Notes under the pieces: generated by a model
Seen by the model: only the letters and a program-made list of their open reading frames with translations
Told to the model about the DNA's origin: nothing
Databases searched by the model: none
Translations under genes and position numbers: made by a program
In this document: positions 37,184 to 45,539 of the stretch, piece after piece
Layout: each line of letters opens with the position of its first letter
Position numbering within the stretch: position 1 is the stretch's first letter
DNA from: Pseudomonadota bacterium
Lineage (GTDB): Bacteria > Pseudomonadota > Gammaproteobacteria > Acidiferrobacterales > UBA6901
Length of the DNA stretch: 52,628 nucleotides
Assembly: GCA_021785795.1 (NCBI GenBank)
Contig: JAJYEK010000011.1
Location: 1-52,628 of the forward strand
Direction: 5' to 3'

Positions 37184-37981
37184 ATGACAACTTCGACCGA
37201 GTCAGGGAATGTGGGACAAGGCGACACGAAACAGCCAGGCGCGCGGCCAGCGTGGATTGCCCTGGCGCTCGCGCTCCTGGCTGCAGTGCTCGCAGCCATG
37301 TCGGGCTTTGGACATAGGCTGGGGTGGTGGCCTTTTACCGCGGGGTTCGCGATCCTGGCTGTGGCGGCCGGCCTTGCCGTCGTCGCCAGCGTGTTGGCGC
37401 TCGCAACCCTGATTTGGTCCGGCAGGAGTGCGGGACAGCGCGTGGTGGTAACAGCGGTTCTAGCTCTAGCGGTAAGCCTGCCAGTCTTCGCGGTCCCGCT
37501 TCACTGGCTCTACCTGGCGGACACGCTTCCACCAATCCACGATATAACGACTGATACGCGCGATCCGCCGGTCTTTGTCGCGATCTTGCCGTTGCGGCGT
37601 TCTGCACCGGATTCCAGCACTTACGGAGGTCCGCGGGTCGCACTGCTCCAGAAACGCGCTTATCCATATATCAGGCCGGCGATACTTCCGGTTTCCCCGG
37701 CCCAGGCTTTCCGGGATGCCCTTCGTGCTGCGCGTTCCCTGGGCTGGCACATTGTTGCGGCCGTTCCGGATGCAGGCCGCATCGAGGCGACCGACACGAC
37801 TTTCTGGTTCGGATTTACCGACGATATTGTTGTGCGCATCCGGCCCGTAGCATCCGGCGCGCGCGTAGACCTGCGCTCGACATCGCGTGTCGGCGTAAGC
37901 GATCTCGGAACCAACGCGCACCGCATCCGGACTTTTCTGAGGGTGCTTCGCAAACAGCTCCGCCGTACGGAACCGGGATAG
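37184..37981 (+). CDS. DUF1499 membrane protein
   Basis: Predicted 265-residue protein. The first ~125 residues hold three hydrophobic helices (around 22-40, 47-72 and 83-107). The C-terminal part is the DUF1499 domain, recognisable from PPIHDITTDTRDPPVFV, VALLQKRAYPYIRP and FTDDIVVRIRP, ending with DLRSTSRVGVSDLGTNAHRI. DUF1499 proteins have no established activity. AGGAGGG stands seven bases before the ATG at 37184, so the upstream extension is rejected. It forms a cluster with the oxidoreductase and the two PilZ genes. Confidence 0.85.
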   Translation: MTTSTESGNVGQGDTKQPGARPAWIALALALLAAVLAAMSGFGHRLGWWPFTAGFAILAVAAGLAVVASVLALATLIWSGRSAGQRVVVTAVLALAVSLPVFAVPLHWLYLADTLPPIHDITTDTRDPPVFVAILPLRRSAPDSSTYGGPRVALLQKRAYPYIRPAILPVSPAQAFRDALRAARSLGWHIVAAVPDAGRIEATDTTFWFGFTDDIVVRIRPVASGARVDLRSTSRVGVSDLGTNAHRIRTFLRVLRKQLRRTEPG

Positions 37982-38221
37982 GCAAGCGGGCATGCGGCCG
38001 ATCATGGCTGCAAGCCGGGCTTGACGCCGCTGGCCGCACCGTGGCGCATTGCCGGGCGCGTTCTGCGCCCGGTCCGCAACCGCTGGCCGAGAATCTGCGA
38101 GCGTAATGCACGGAAAAAGCAGCAATTCCGGTATTTCGGCGGCAGCAGTCCGGATTCGGAGGTCTGGCATATTTTCTGCATGACCCTACGGTGGGCTGCA
38201 AGTGCGCCCAAAAGAGGGTTC

Positions 38222-38650
38222 ATGCCGAATACAAACTCGGATCTAAACGACGTCGGAGGCCCTTTATGCCTCGACTCAGTCACGATTCCCTGCGGTGACT
38301 ATCTGCGAGAAATCGGACCTGCCGGGCTGGTGTTTGTTTCGCGCCTGGCCTTGAATCCGGGCGCGGTCATTCAGCTGCGCATTCCGCTGGTACAGCCGCT
38401 TCTGGAATGCGAGGGCCGGATCATGTGGTGTGAGTCCGACAATGACCATTTCGTTGCGGGCGTGAAATTCTCGATCCGGATTGATCGCTTCCGCGCGCGT
38501 ATGATCTGGCAGGTTTACTGCATCGAGCAGTACCGGCAGAGGGTAAGCGAACGAGAAGGACGCGAATTGACCCGGCAAGAAGCGGCAATTGAGTGGATCG
38601 ATCGGTTTGCCACTGATTTTCCGAAGCTGGACGAATTTCCCGAGCCTTAG
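38222..38650 (+). CDS. Degenerate PilZ-like paralogue
   Basis: Predicted 142-residue protein, a diverged relative of the PilZ protein at 35636. Shared parts include the barrel strand VIQLRIP, GRIMWC, and the C-terminal tail QYRQRVSEREGRELTRQEA and AIEWIDRFATDF. The c-di-GMP residues are missing: there is no RxxxR near the N-terminus, and the NxSxxG loop is replaced by EIGPAGLVF. It therefore probably does not bind c-di-GMP itself and may dimerise with, or modulate, the first protein. The ATG at 38222 follows AGAGGG. The upstream open frame is dropped because it lacks similarity and would exceed the paralogue's length. Confidence 0.72.
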   Translation: MPNTNSDLNDVGGPLCLDSVTIPCGDYLREIGPAGLVFVSRLALNPGAVIQLRIPLVQPLLECEGRIMWCESDNDHFVAGVKFSIRIDRFRARMIWQVYCIEQYRQRVSEREGRELTRQEAAIEWIDRFATDFPKLDEFPEP

Positions 38651-38877
38651 CCAGGGGCTTCCGGTGCCAGCTTCTCCGCTCGGACCCCGGTCATTTGTGC
38701 CTTAAGCCTTTATGATTGCCCTGCCCCCCGATTGCTCTGAAGTCCTTTCCGTCGGGAAGCGGTACTTGCAGACGGTGGTGGGGACTTTTCGGCCAGCTGC
38801 GGATTGCCAGAATTCCCGCCAAGGAAACGGGGTATGCGGACCCATCGCGTGTGCAGTATGGATTCTGATTGCCTGTT
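38651..38877. other. Intergenic region before the AAA/VWA operon
   Basis: No supported gene. It leads into the promoter at 38878. A short open frame here has no features. Confidence 0.45.
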
Positions 38878-38906
38878 TTGCCCTGGATCAATACTAAATT
38901 TATACT
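38878..38906 (+). promoter_or_regulatory. Promoter of the AAA/VWA/DsrS-like operon
   Basis: TTGCCC at 38878-38883 and TATACT at 38901-38906 are separated by exactly 17 bases; TATACT matches the -10 consensus at five of six positions and the -35 at four. The surrounding 25 bases are AT-rich. The operon starts at 38952. Confidence 0.6.
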
Positions 38907-38917
38907 GCTGGACATGT

Positions 38918-38933
38918 CGCCCGCTATCGGGCG
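38918..38933 (+). promoter_or_regulatory. Leader hairpin of the AAA/VWA operon
   Basis: CGCCCG-CTAT-CGGGCG is a perfect 6-bp stem with a 4-base loop between the likely transcription start (~38913) and the Shine-Dalgarno GGAGAAG at 38943-38949. It may protect the 5' end of the mRNA. It resembles the mrcB leader hairpin in position and shape, which may be coincidence. Confidence 0.35.
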
Positions 38934-38951
38934 CAGCAATTCGGAGAAGTT

Positions 38952-39998
38952 ATGCGTCCCTTGCATCTGCTTTCGATTCTTGACCGGGAATTCACCAGCA
39001 CCCGGGATGGCCACCATACGCCGGTCATGTTGTGGGGGCCCCCAGGGGTGGGGAAATCCCAGATGGTCGTGCAGGTCGGTCTGCGGCACGCCGTTCCCGT
39101 CATCGACATCCGTCTGTCACAGATGGAGCCGACCGATTTGCGCGGCATACCGTTCCGGGTCAATGACCTGGTGGAATGGGCAATTCCCGCGATGCTGCCC
39201 GACGCCGCACGCCATGGAGAAGCCGGTATCCTGTTTCTGGACGAGATCACCTCGGCTGCGCCGACGGTTTCGGCCGCTGCCTACCAGCTTATTCTAGACC
39301 GGCGCCTCGGTGCTTACCGGATTCCAGATGGATGGGCGATATTTGCGGCTGGCAATCGCCAGGGAGACCGCGGCGTCACCTACAGCATGCCGGCGCCGCT
39401 TGCCAATCGGTTCTCCCATTTCGAGGTGGAAACCCACCTCGACGATTGGGTCAGCTGGGCCTATGCGAACGGCATTGACGAGCGCATCATCGCGTTTTTG
39501 AGATTCAGGCCGGAACTGTTGTTCGACTTCGATACGGCACACAATCCGGTTGCATTTCCGAGTCCCCGCTCCTGGGAATTTGCGCACCGTGCGTTGCGCA
39601 AATTCGGTGATCAGCCGGAACTGCTGCGTGGCGCGTTGCAGGCCTGCGTCGGGCCGGCGGCGGCGATAGAGCTGGGGGCTTTCATTGACAATCTCGACCA
39701 TCTCCCGGACATTGATGCAATAATAGACGGAGATGCCGTAGCGGTGCCGCGCGAGACCGACCTCCAGTATGCGGTGGCAAGCGCGCTTGTCGGACGCGCA
39801 GTGCGTGCACGAGACAGCGCTGATGAAAGCCGTGTCTATGGGCATATTCTCGATTACGCGCTTAAATTCCCGCAGCGGGAAATGGGTGTGATGCTGGTTT
39901 CGGACATGCAGCGCGCTGTGGGTCGCAAGCTGTTTGCGCTTCCGCAGTTCGGAAACTGGGCGAAGCACATTGCGGATGTGATGCTTTTTGAAATGTAG
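38952..39998 (+). CDS. MoxR-type AAA+ ATPase
   Basis: Predicted 348-residue AAA+ ATPase. Walker A GPPGVGKS is at residues 29-36, Walker B LFLDEI at 94-99, and sensor 1 in FAAGNRQGDRG near 131-141, followed by ANRFSHFEV. The domain order and DLRGIP insert match MoxR/CbbQ-like chaperones, which use ATP to remodel a protein together with a VWA-domain partner. The next gene, six bases downstream, encodes exactly such a partner. Good Shine-Dalgarno GGAGAAG. The substrate of this pair is not known. Confidence 0.88.
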   Translation: MRPLHLLSILDREFTSTRDGHHTPVMLWGPPGVGKSQMVVQVGLRHAVPVIDIRLSQMEPTDLRGIPFRVNDLVEWAIPAMLPDAARHGEAGILFLDEITSAAPTVSAAAYQLILDRRLGAYRIPDGWAIFAAGNRQGDRGVTYSMPAPLANRFSHFEVETHLDDWVSWAYANGIDERIIAFLRFRPELLFDFDTAHNPVAFPSPRSWEFAHRALRKFGDQPELLRGALQACVGPAAAIELGAFIDNLDHLPDIDAIIDGDAVAVPRETDLQYAVASALVGRAVRARDSADESRVYGHILDYALKFPQREMGVMLVSDMQRAVGRKLFALPQFGNWAKHIADVMLFEM

Positions 39999-40003
39999 GG
40001 GCC

Positions 40004-41242
40004 ATGGCCGCAAAGGATGATGTCGAAACCAAGCTCGCGGCGGCACGAACGCGGCTGATTCTCGACAAGCCGTTTCTCGGGTCGCTGGTGCTGCGGCTAC
40101 CGCTGGTTGCCGCTGATCCGGCATGGTGTGATACCACGGCAACCGATGCCCGCGCGTTTTACTACAACCGTGACTATATCGGCGTCCTCAGTCTGGAGCA
40201 GACCCAGTTCGTGCTCGCCCATGAAGCGCTGCACTGCGCGCTGTCCCATTTTGTGCGGCGCCAGCACCGCGTAAGGCGACGATGGGACCTTGCCTGCGAT
40301 TACGCCGTGAATCCGATGCTCGTGGCCGATGGCCTGACTCCGCCGCCAGGAGTATTGCTGCTCGACAGTTTTGAAGGGATGACCGCCGAAGAGATCTATC
40401 CCTGCATACAGGAAAACGACAACCAGGAGCCGCTCGACCAGCACCTCTACGATGAATCCGATAGCCGCGACGACGGGTCTGGAGGGAGTCAGCACGATCA
40501 GGATCGCGGCGAGCGGCAGCCGGAGGGGTCGCAGCCCGGGAATCGGGACAGCGGTGCGGCATCCGAAGGGCGCCATGCAGGCGCGGCGATGCCAGCCCCG
40601 CTGACCGAAGGCGAGCGCGAAGCGATGAGCGTCCAGTGGCGCCAGCGTTTGGCCGGTGCGGCCCAGCAGGCGATGCAGGCCGGGAAACTCACCGCTTCGA
40701 TGGCCCGCATGGTTGACCAACTGCTTCAGCCCCGGCTTCCCTGGCGAATGATGTTGGCGCGGTACATGAGTGCGAGTGCCCGAGATGATTACAGTTTCAT
40801 GCGACCGTCGCGCCGCGAGGGCGCGGCAATATTGCCGAGCCTGCGCAGCACCCAGGTGGAGCTCGCAATAGTGCTCGACACGAGCGGTTCCATCGGTGAC
40901 AAGGAAATGCACGAGTTCCTGGCGGAGGTTAACGCGCTTAAGGGGCAGTTGCGGGCCCGCGTCACGCTGCTTGGTTGCGACGACAAGCTCAGTGAAGACG
41001 GCCCGTGGCGGTACGAGCCATGGGAGGAGCTGACATTGCCGGAATCGCTTTCGGGTGGGGGTGGTACCAGTTTTATACCGCCGTTTGCATGGCTGAAGGC
41101 GCAGGATCGACAGCCGGATCTCGTGCTGTATTTCACCGACGCCGAGGGCGAATTTCCGCGGGATGTACCGGTGTTTCCAGTGATCTGGCTGGTAAAGGGA
41201 AAGGCCCCGGTACCCTGGGGCCAGCGGGTCCAGCTCAATTAG
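40004..41242 (+). CDS. VWA-domain protein with an N-terminal metallopeptidase-like domain (DUF2201 type)
   Basis: Predicted 412-residue cytoplasmic protein. Residues ~5-130 form a metallopeptidase-like domain with HEALH at 73-77 (HExxH zinc motif) and WDLACDYAVN at 94-103, where Asp may be the third ligand. A low-complexity acidic/Gly/Gln linker spans ~140-200. The C-terminal half is a von Willebrand factor A domain with the MIDAS sequence DTSGSIG at 292-298 and a later GGGTSF and TDAEG. This matches the DUF2201 architecture that accompanies MoxR-type ATPases. It probably recruits a client to the ATPase; peptidase activity is unproven. Confidence 0.85.
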   Translation: MAAKDDVETKLAAARTRLILDKPFLGSLVLRLPLVAADPAWCDTTATDARAFYYNRDYIGVLSLEQTQFVLAHEALHCALSHFVRRQHRVRRRWDLACDYAVNPMLVADGLTPPPGVLLLDSFEGMTAEEIYPCIQENDNQEPLDQHLYDESDSRDDGSGGSQHDQDRGERQPEGSQPGNRDSGAASEGRHAGAAMPAPLTEGEREAMSVQWRQRLAGAAQQAMQAGKLTASMARMVDQLLQPRLPWRMMLARYMSASARDDYSFMRPSRREGAAILPSLRSTQVELAIVLDTSGSIGDKEMHEFLAEVNALKGQLRARVTLLGCDDKLSEDGPWRYEPWEELTLPESLSGGGGTSFIPPFAWLKAQDRQPDLVLYFTDAEGEFPRDVPVFPVIWLVKGKAPVPWGQRVQLN

Positions 41243-41251
41243 GAGGCAGGC

Positions 41252-41269
41252 GGCGGCATGCATGCCGCC
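41252..41269 (+). repeat. Perfect 18-bp palindrome between the VWA and DsrS-like genes
   Basis: GGCGGCATG is followed by its exact reverse complement. It fills half of the 36-base gap between the two genes. GGAGG precedes it (41242-41246), and a second ribosome-binding candidate GGTGA lies between it and the ATG at 41279. As RNA it folds into a 7-bp stem with a TGCA loop and may set the ratio of the two proteins, or be an operator. Confidence 0.5.
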
Positions 41270-41278
41270 CGGTGAATC

Positions 41279-42424
41279 ATGCAACTGAGCGATGAAGACC
41301 TGCTGCGTCTGAATGTCCTGCTTGCCAACCCGATCGAAGCGATCCGCGTGGACGACCAGAACATGACGGTATACGGCTTGTTGTGCGGGGAACAGGAAGC
41401 CGTTGTCCGCCTGAAGCCCACGGGTCATCCGGACCAGTACCTGCGCCGTGTGCGTGAACTGCTCTCCGGGCACGTGCTCGGCTCGCCTGGCGGGTATCCG
41501 GCGTTTCTGCAGCGCTGGACCCGCATGGGCCAAGCCCGCGACGCCCGTTTGGCCGAGCTGCTGCTGCTGGGGGAGCCGGAAGCGGTGGTGGCTGTTGCTG
41601 GGGCTGCCGGCCTGACCGACGAGCTTGCACGCCGCGCCTGGTGGGCGCTTCCGACCCCCGAGATTGCGCGCTGCATGCTGGCCCGCGAGCAAGTCGTCAA
41701 TGGACGCATTGGCAAAGTGCTGGCTGCATACCTGGTCGATTATCTGCCGTTCGAGACGGAGCCGCTCTCGATCATTGCAACGGTCCGGTTGGTGCTGCAG
41801 CCCGGACTTGTCGATGAAAACACGCGCAGGCGGATCTGGGAAAGAGGCCGCAGCAAGAACATCTATCATCTGGGGTTTCTCGAGTCTACTCCGGACGCAC
41901 TGCCCGAGGAGGTTGCCGCGCGCGGCGACCTTGAGCAGCAACGCGTAGTTCTTGACCCGCTGGTGCGTGCCGGCAACGAGTATGCGGCGCTGCTGCTGCG
42001 CATGCTCGGCTGCCAGGGCCAGAGTTTCCTGGCTGTATCTGAGCGCATACTGCGTAAGCCGGCCAGCCAGGAGGCGGCAGTCGGTATCATGAACGTCATC
42101 GGCAGTTACTTTCGTGGTTCCGCTCCGCTTGCAGATGCGCCACGGGACATGAATGCGGTCATAGAGCGGGCCCGGGCCCGATATGAGGATGCGGCCCAAG
42201 GGCCGGCTGATGCCGGACCGCTCGCGCAGCTGGTGGGAGTGGTCCCTGATCTCGAGCGCGAGATTGTTGCGGTGCTGGCACTGTCATATGTGAGCGAAAC
42301 CCTACTTAATCCAATTTTTTCACACACCACTGCAGTCGGGACGGTCATGGCAAGGAAGATGCAGCCGCTGGTCGGTCCGATCCTGGAACTCTATGCTGTG
42401 CTGCGCATGGCTGCTGCCGGTTAG
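41279..42424 (+). CDS. DsrS-like conserved protein (sulfur-oxidiser associated)
   Basis: Predicted 381-residue soluble, mostly helical protein without signal peptide or recognised catalytic motif. Its conserved-looking segments, MTVYGLLCGEQEAVVRLKP, QYLRRVRELLSGHVLGSPGG, RWTRMGQARD, LLLGEPEAVVAVAGAAGLT and LARRAWWALPT, resemble from memory proteins annotated DsrS, the last product of the dsr sulfur-oxidation cluster in Allochromatium vinosum. This is recall, not a search result. No other dsr gene is in the window. It is the third gene of the AAA/VWA unit, 36 bases after the VWA gene, so it may be an accessory factor or client of that pair. Confidence 0.55.
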   Translation: MQLSDEDLLRLNVLLANPIEAIRVDDQNMTVYGLLCGEQEAVVRLKPTGHPDQYLRRVRELLSGHVLGSPGGYPAFLQRWTRMGQARDARLAELLLLGEPEAVVAVAGAAGLTDELARRAWWALPTPEIARCMLAREQVVNGRIGKVLAAYLVDYLPFETEPLSIIATVRLVLQPGLVDENTRRRIWERGRSKNIYHLGFLESTPDALPEEVAARGDLEQQRVVLDPLVRAGNEYAALLLRMLGCQGQSFLAVSERILRKPASQEAAVGIMNVIGSYFRGSAPLADAPRDMNAVIERARARYEDAAQGPADAGPLAQLVGVVPDLEREIVAVLALSYVSETLLNPIFSHTTAVGTVMARKMQPLVGPILELYAVLRMAAAG

Positions 42425-42441
42425 AGGTGATGGCTGGAGCA

Positions 42442-42663
42442 TTAGCAGCTGGGTGATCCGAAAGCAAACATGAATTCGAGGATCAGCGCCTGTTCATGAT
42501 GCCGAATAAGCTCGGCATTTCCGGTGTTCTGAGCATTGGCCATGCCGAAGCAGATTCTGCTGGCGCGTTCTCCGGCGCAACTGAGCGTCAAGGGGTTTGA
42601 ATCGGATGCGCAAGCATGCAAGCCAAGCGCGGATAAATGCCATGTGCAGGTGTGCGCAGGCAT
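42442..42663 (-). CDS. Possible small Cys-containing protein (weak)
   Basis: A 73-codon minus-strand frame filling the gap between the DsrS-like gene and the epimerase. It has six Cys, a less Arg/Pro-rich composition than the shadow frames nearby, and a mixed C-terminal part (ICFGMANAQNTGNAELI). I recognise no family, no signal peptide and no strong Shine-Dalgarno sequence. It ends 18 bases beyond the convergent gene. It may be real or chance. Confidence 0.25.
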   Translation of the reverse strand: MPAHTCTWHLSALGLHACASDSNPLTLSCAGERASRICFGMANAQNTGNAELIRHHEQALILEFMFAFGSPSC

Positions 42664-42696
42664 TTAGGAACAGAATCGCAGCCGAGTATCATGGAT

Positions 42697-42729
42697 GCAC
42701 CCTTTAAGACGCCCTATTGCATAGGGTGC
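42697..42729 (-). repeat. Overlapping alternative hairpins downstream of the epimerase gene
   Basis: GCACCCT (42697-42703) pairs with AGGGTGC (42723-42729). CCCTAT (42712-42717) also pairs with ATAGGG (42721-42726) across a 3-base loop. The two stems share the AGGG, so only one can form at a time. The element lies in the non-coding gap after the epimerase stop (42897) and could end that transcript. Confidence 0.35.
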
Positions 42730-42896
42730 TGGTTGTAGTGTTGTCGCAGCCGGGTCCAGAGGGCTGCTGCCAAAGTTTCAGGCTGGCTCAATGCTCAAGC
42801 TGGCCGCTGCCAATGTCTTGGCAACGCCGATCCGGACATGGCGCGGGGACGACCCGGAGCTGGAATGTAACCAGGGTGTGGCTCCCCGTGCCCGCG

Positions 42897-43781
42897 CTAT
42901 CTTCCACGGGGAATCATTGTCTTGCACCATGTCTCAAGGTCGGGATAAAGAAGCGCGACGCCGAGATCCTCGCGCATTCGCCGGTTGTCGATGCGCCGCG
43001 ACTCGTCGATGTATGAGAGCAACTCCGGGCTCAGGACTTGCCCTGCCTCGGCACGGCTCACCACTGGTGGCCGCGGCAGATCGAGAAGGTCTGCAACTCG
43101 GTTAAAGTACTCCGTCATGGTTCCGGGTCGTCCATCGCTCACATTGTATATAGTATCCGCACGGCCCCGCTCTGCGGCTGCCACGCAGACGCGGGCCAGA
43201 TCGTCAGCATGAATGCGATTGGAAAAGCCGCATTCGCCTTCATTTACTACCGGCCGTCGCGAACGGATTGCCTCCACCGGCAGGCGGCCTGGTCCGTATA
43301 TTCCAGGTACGCGCAGAATGACTACCGTAACATTCCGCCTGCGCCCCCAATCACGCACGGCGCTTTCCGCATCAAGACGCCGTTGGGCGCGCGGAGTTTG
43401 AGGGTTTACAGGCGCATCTTCAGTAACCCATGTGCCACGGCTGTTACCGTACACGCCAGTGGTGCTGATGTACACCACCTTTCCCGGGTTCGTTTGGCTC
43501 GACAGAGAGTCCAGCATTGCCCGCATGCGCGGGTCGGTCTGACCTGTCCGTGGAGGTGGGGCGAAGTAGTAAAGCAGGTGGCCCGATACTTCCAGGCTCG
43601 AGAGCGAATCGGGTTCGTCCAGATCCCCGGGCAGTGGCCTGATCCCGAGGGCGCTCAGACGCTGCGTGCTCGCGGCGCTGCGGGATAGGGCGGCCACCGT
43701 TGCGCCACGCGTCTGCCACAGAGCCGCCACCCGCGTGCCGATATCTCCGCATCCGACGATCGTCACTCCAGTCACATCCAT
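42897..43781 (-). CDS. SDR-family NAD(P)-dependent epimerase/dehydratase-like protein (YeeZ-like)
   Basis: Predicted 294-residue extended short-chain dehydrogenase. The nucleotide-binding motif GVTIVGCGDIGTRVAALW is at the N-terminus. YISTTGVYGNSRGTWVTED carries the active-site Thr/Tyr region, with LRVPGIYGPGRLP, HADDLARVCVAA and YNVSDGRP being typical of this family. The usual YxxxK is not plainly visible, which fits the YeeZ-like group with unclear activity. The ATG at 43781 begins directly before the Rossmann strand; in-frame ATGs at 43799 and 43826 are alternatives. Function beyond NAD(P) binding is unknown. Confidence 0.82.
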   Translation of the reverse strand: MDVTGVTIVGCGDIGTRVAALWQTRGATVAALSRSAASTQRLSALGIRPLPGDLDEPDSLSSLEVSGHLLYYFAPPPRTGQTDPRMRAMLDSLSSQTNPGKVVYISTTGVYGNSRGTWVTEDAPVNPQTPRAQRRLDAESAVRDWGRRRNVTVVILRVPGIYGPGRLPVEAIRSRRPVVNEGECGFSNRIHADDLARVCVAAAERGRADTIYNVSDGRPGTMTEYFNRVADLLDLPRPPVVSRAEAGQVLSPELLSYIDESRRIDNRRMREDLGVALLYPDLETWCKTMIPRGR

Positions 43782-43826
43782 GAAAATTTGCGTCCGCATC
43801 CGCCCAATTACCGGAAAGCATACCAC

Positions 43827-44334
43827 CGGAGGGCAGACAAGCCGAACGACGCACGGCAGGCACAGTCAGCAGTGGGCCTGCCTGTGATGATCGCGGGTTA
43901 TCGGCGGCATTTGCGTCGGAAAACGCATTTCCGGGATCTTGCGATTGAAAGCTGACCCCGTGTCGCCGCGTTGACGCCAGCCAGTCCGGTGTCCGTTTGC
44001 GCCGATCGTGTCGCTCCGACCGTTGCGCGGGTGACCTGTCTTCCGTTTCCGTGCGGCGCGCAGTTGCCCGGACCAGTTAAATAGAATTCGGACCCGAAGA
44101 TGCCGATGGCGACCCGCCCTGGTGGAGACACCTTCGTCCAGCAGCCGTCAGTTCCCGGTTCGCAGACCGACGATGAACGTGGTCACGGGATGCGGGGCCA
44201 TGCCGCAGAGCCATGAACGCAACTGCTCCGTAAACGCAGTCGGATGCCGAGGTGACGTTCCATCAATTTTCTGCGAGACGGCGGCTCAGATTCCGGTGTT
44301 GTTCCAGGTGGACCGCGCTTTAGCCATACACTAG
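43827..44334. other. Intergenic region, ~510 bases, between epimerase and VIT1-type gene
   Basis: No supported gene. Short frames on both strands (43898-44131 minus, 44122-44334 plus) show no features. It is expected to hold the epimerase promoter, but none is clear. Confidence 0.4.
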
Positions 44335-44340
44335 TATAAT
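44335..44340 (+). promoter_or_regulatory. Perfect -10 element (TATAAT) of the VIT1-type gene
   Basis: TATAAT occurs 58 bases before the start codon. No recognisable -35 is present at 16-18 bases upstream, so an activator may be needed. Confidence 0.45.
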
Positions 44341-44397
44341 GGCGCACTGTGTGCGATGTCCTGCGCCTTAGGTTTCCTTGTCCCGCGGCAGCACGCC

Positions 44398-45438
44398 ATG
44401 GCTTACATAGAAAGCTGGAACGAAGAAAAGCAGTCGTCGTATCTGTACCGGATCATGGCCCTTGCCGAATCCGATCCGGTCAAGTCGACTCTTTTTGAGA
44501 ATCTTGCACGCGCGGCAGAGGCACAGGCCGGAATCTGGGAGGACCGGATACGCCGCAGCGGCGCGGTTCTGCCCTTGGCTTATTCGCCCTCGCTGCGAGT
44601 TCGGCTGGTTGCGGTGTTGATCCGGTATCTCGGTCCCCGGCGGCTTCGCCCGATTCTGGCGGCGCTCAAGGTCCGCGGCATGGCGGTCTATAGCGCAGCA
44701 ACGCTGGCTCATGGCCATCCCATGCCCGTATCGGTCGAGGATATCGGTCACCGGCACGTCGGCATCGGTGGTGGCGGCAAGCTGCGGGCAGCGGTATTCG
44801 GAGTCAATGATGGCCTGGTGTCGAACACGAGTCTGATTATGGGTGTCGCAGGCGCGGGTACCGGTGTGAAGTTTATCCTGCTTTCTGGTGTGGCCGGACT
44901 CCTTGCTGGCGCATTCTCGATGGCGGCAGGAGAGTACATTTCGATGCGCTCCCAGCGCGAAATGTATGAATATCAGATCGGTCTGGAACGCGAGGAGCTG
45001 GACGAATACCCCCAGGAAGAGGCGGAAGAACTTGCCTTGATCTACAACGCACGCGGGTTGGCGCTGGAGGAAGCGCGGCACGTGGCACAGGAAATGATCC
45101 GGGATCACGACCACGCAATTGATGCCCTTGCGCGGGAAGAGCTCGGCCTTAACCCGGATGATCTGGGTTCGGCCTGTGGTGCGGCAGCATCGTCCTTTGC
45201 GGCCTTCGCCCTGGGCAGCGTGATTCCATTGGTACCGTTCATGCTGAAGCTCGGGAGTCGTGCCCTGCCAGTGGCCGCGGTGTTGGTGGCTGTAGCGCTG
45301 TTTTCCGTGGGCGCGCTGCTCAGCCTGTTCACCGGAAGGCGCGCCTGGCGCAGCGGGCTGCGCATGGTGCTCATTGGTGGCACAGCCGCTGCTGCCACCT
45401 TCCTGATCGGAAAATTGCTGGGGGTGTCCCTGTCCTGA
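44398..45438 (+). CDS. Ferritin-like/VIT1-CCC1 membrane metal transporter (MbfA-like)
   Basis: Predicted 346-residue protein. Residues ~1-60 form a ferritin-like helical segment with regularly spaced Glu (YIESWNEEKQSSYLYRIM and TLFENLARAAEAQAGIWEDRI). The rest is a VIT1/CCC1 domain with about five membrane helices, recognised from AAVFGVNDGLVSNTSLIMGVAGA, GLLAGAFSMAAGEYISMRSQREMYEYQI and, near the end, CGAAASSFAAFALGSVIPLVPFM. Related MbfA proteins export iron and protect against oxidative stress. The ATG at 44398 starts directly at the ferritin-like helix; longer frames are rejected. It could balance the FTR1 importer. Confidence 0.88.
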   Translation: MAYIESWNEEKQSSYLYRIMALAESDPVKSTLFENLARAAEAQAGIWEDRIRRSGAVLPLAYSPSLRVRLVAVLIRYLGPRRLRPILAALKVRGMAVYSAATLAHGHPMPVSVEDIGHRHVGIGGGGKLRAAVFGVNDGLVSNTSLIMGVAGAGTGVKFILLSGVAGLLAGAFSMAAGEYISMRSQREMYEYQIGLEREELDEYPQEEAEELALIYNARGLALEEARHVAQEMIRDHDHAIDALAREELGLNPDDLGSACGAAASSFAAFALGSVIPLVPFMLKLGSRALPVAAVLVAVALFSVGALLSLFTGRRAWRSGLRMVLIGGTAAAATFLIGKLLGVSLS

Positions 45439-45539
45439 TGACTGTCAGTGTGGTGCGTAGGCGTGGAATAGTCGCTGCGGACTGAGGTTCCACTGGTGTC
45501 ATGCGTGCATAGGGGGGCGCCGGGATGCAAATGGAGGGC

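Noticed and set aside
40097..42199. A 700-codon minus-strand frame opposite the VWA and DsrS-like genes
   Set aside because: It is antisense to two well-supported genes, is His/Arg/Pro-rich with no domain or hydrophobic pattern, and arises from the GC-rich codon use of the sense genes.
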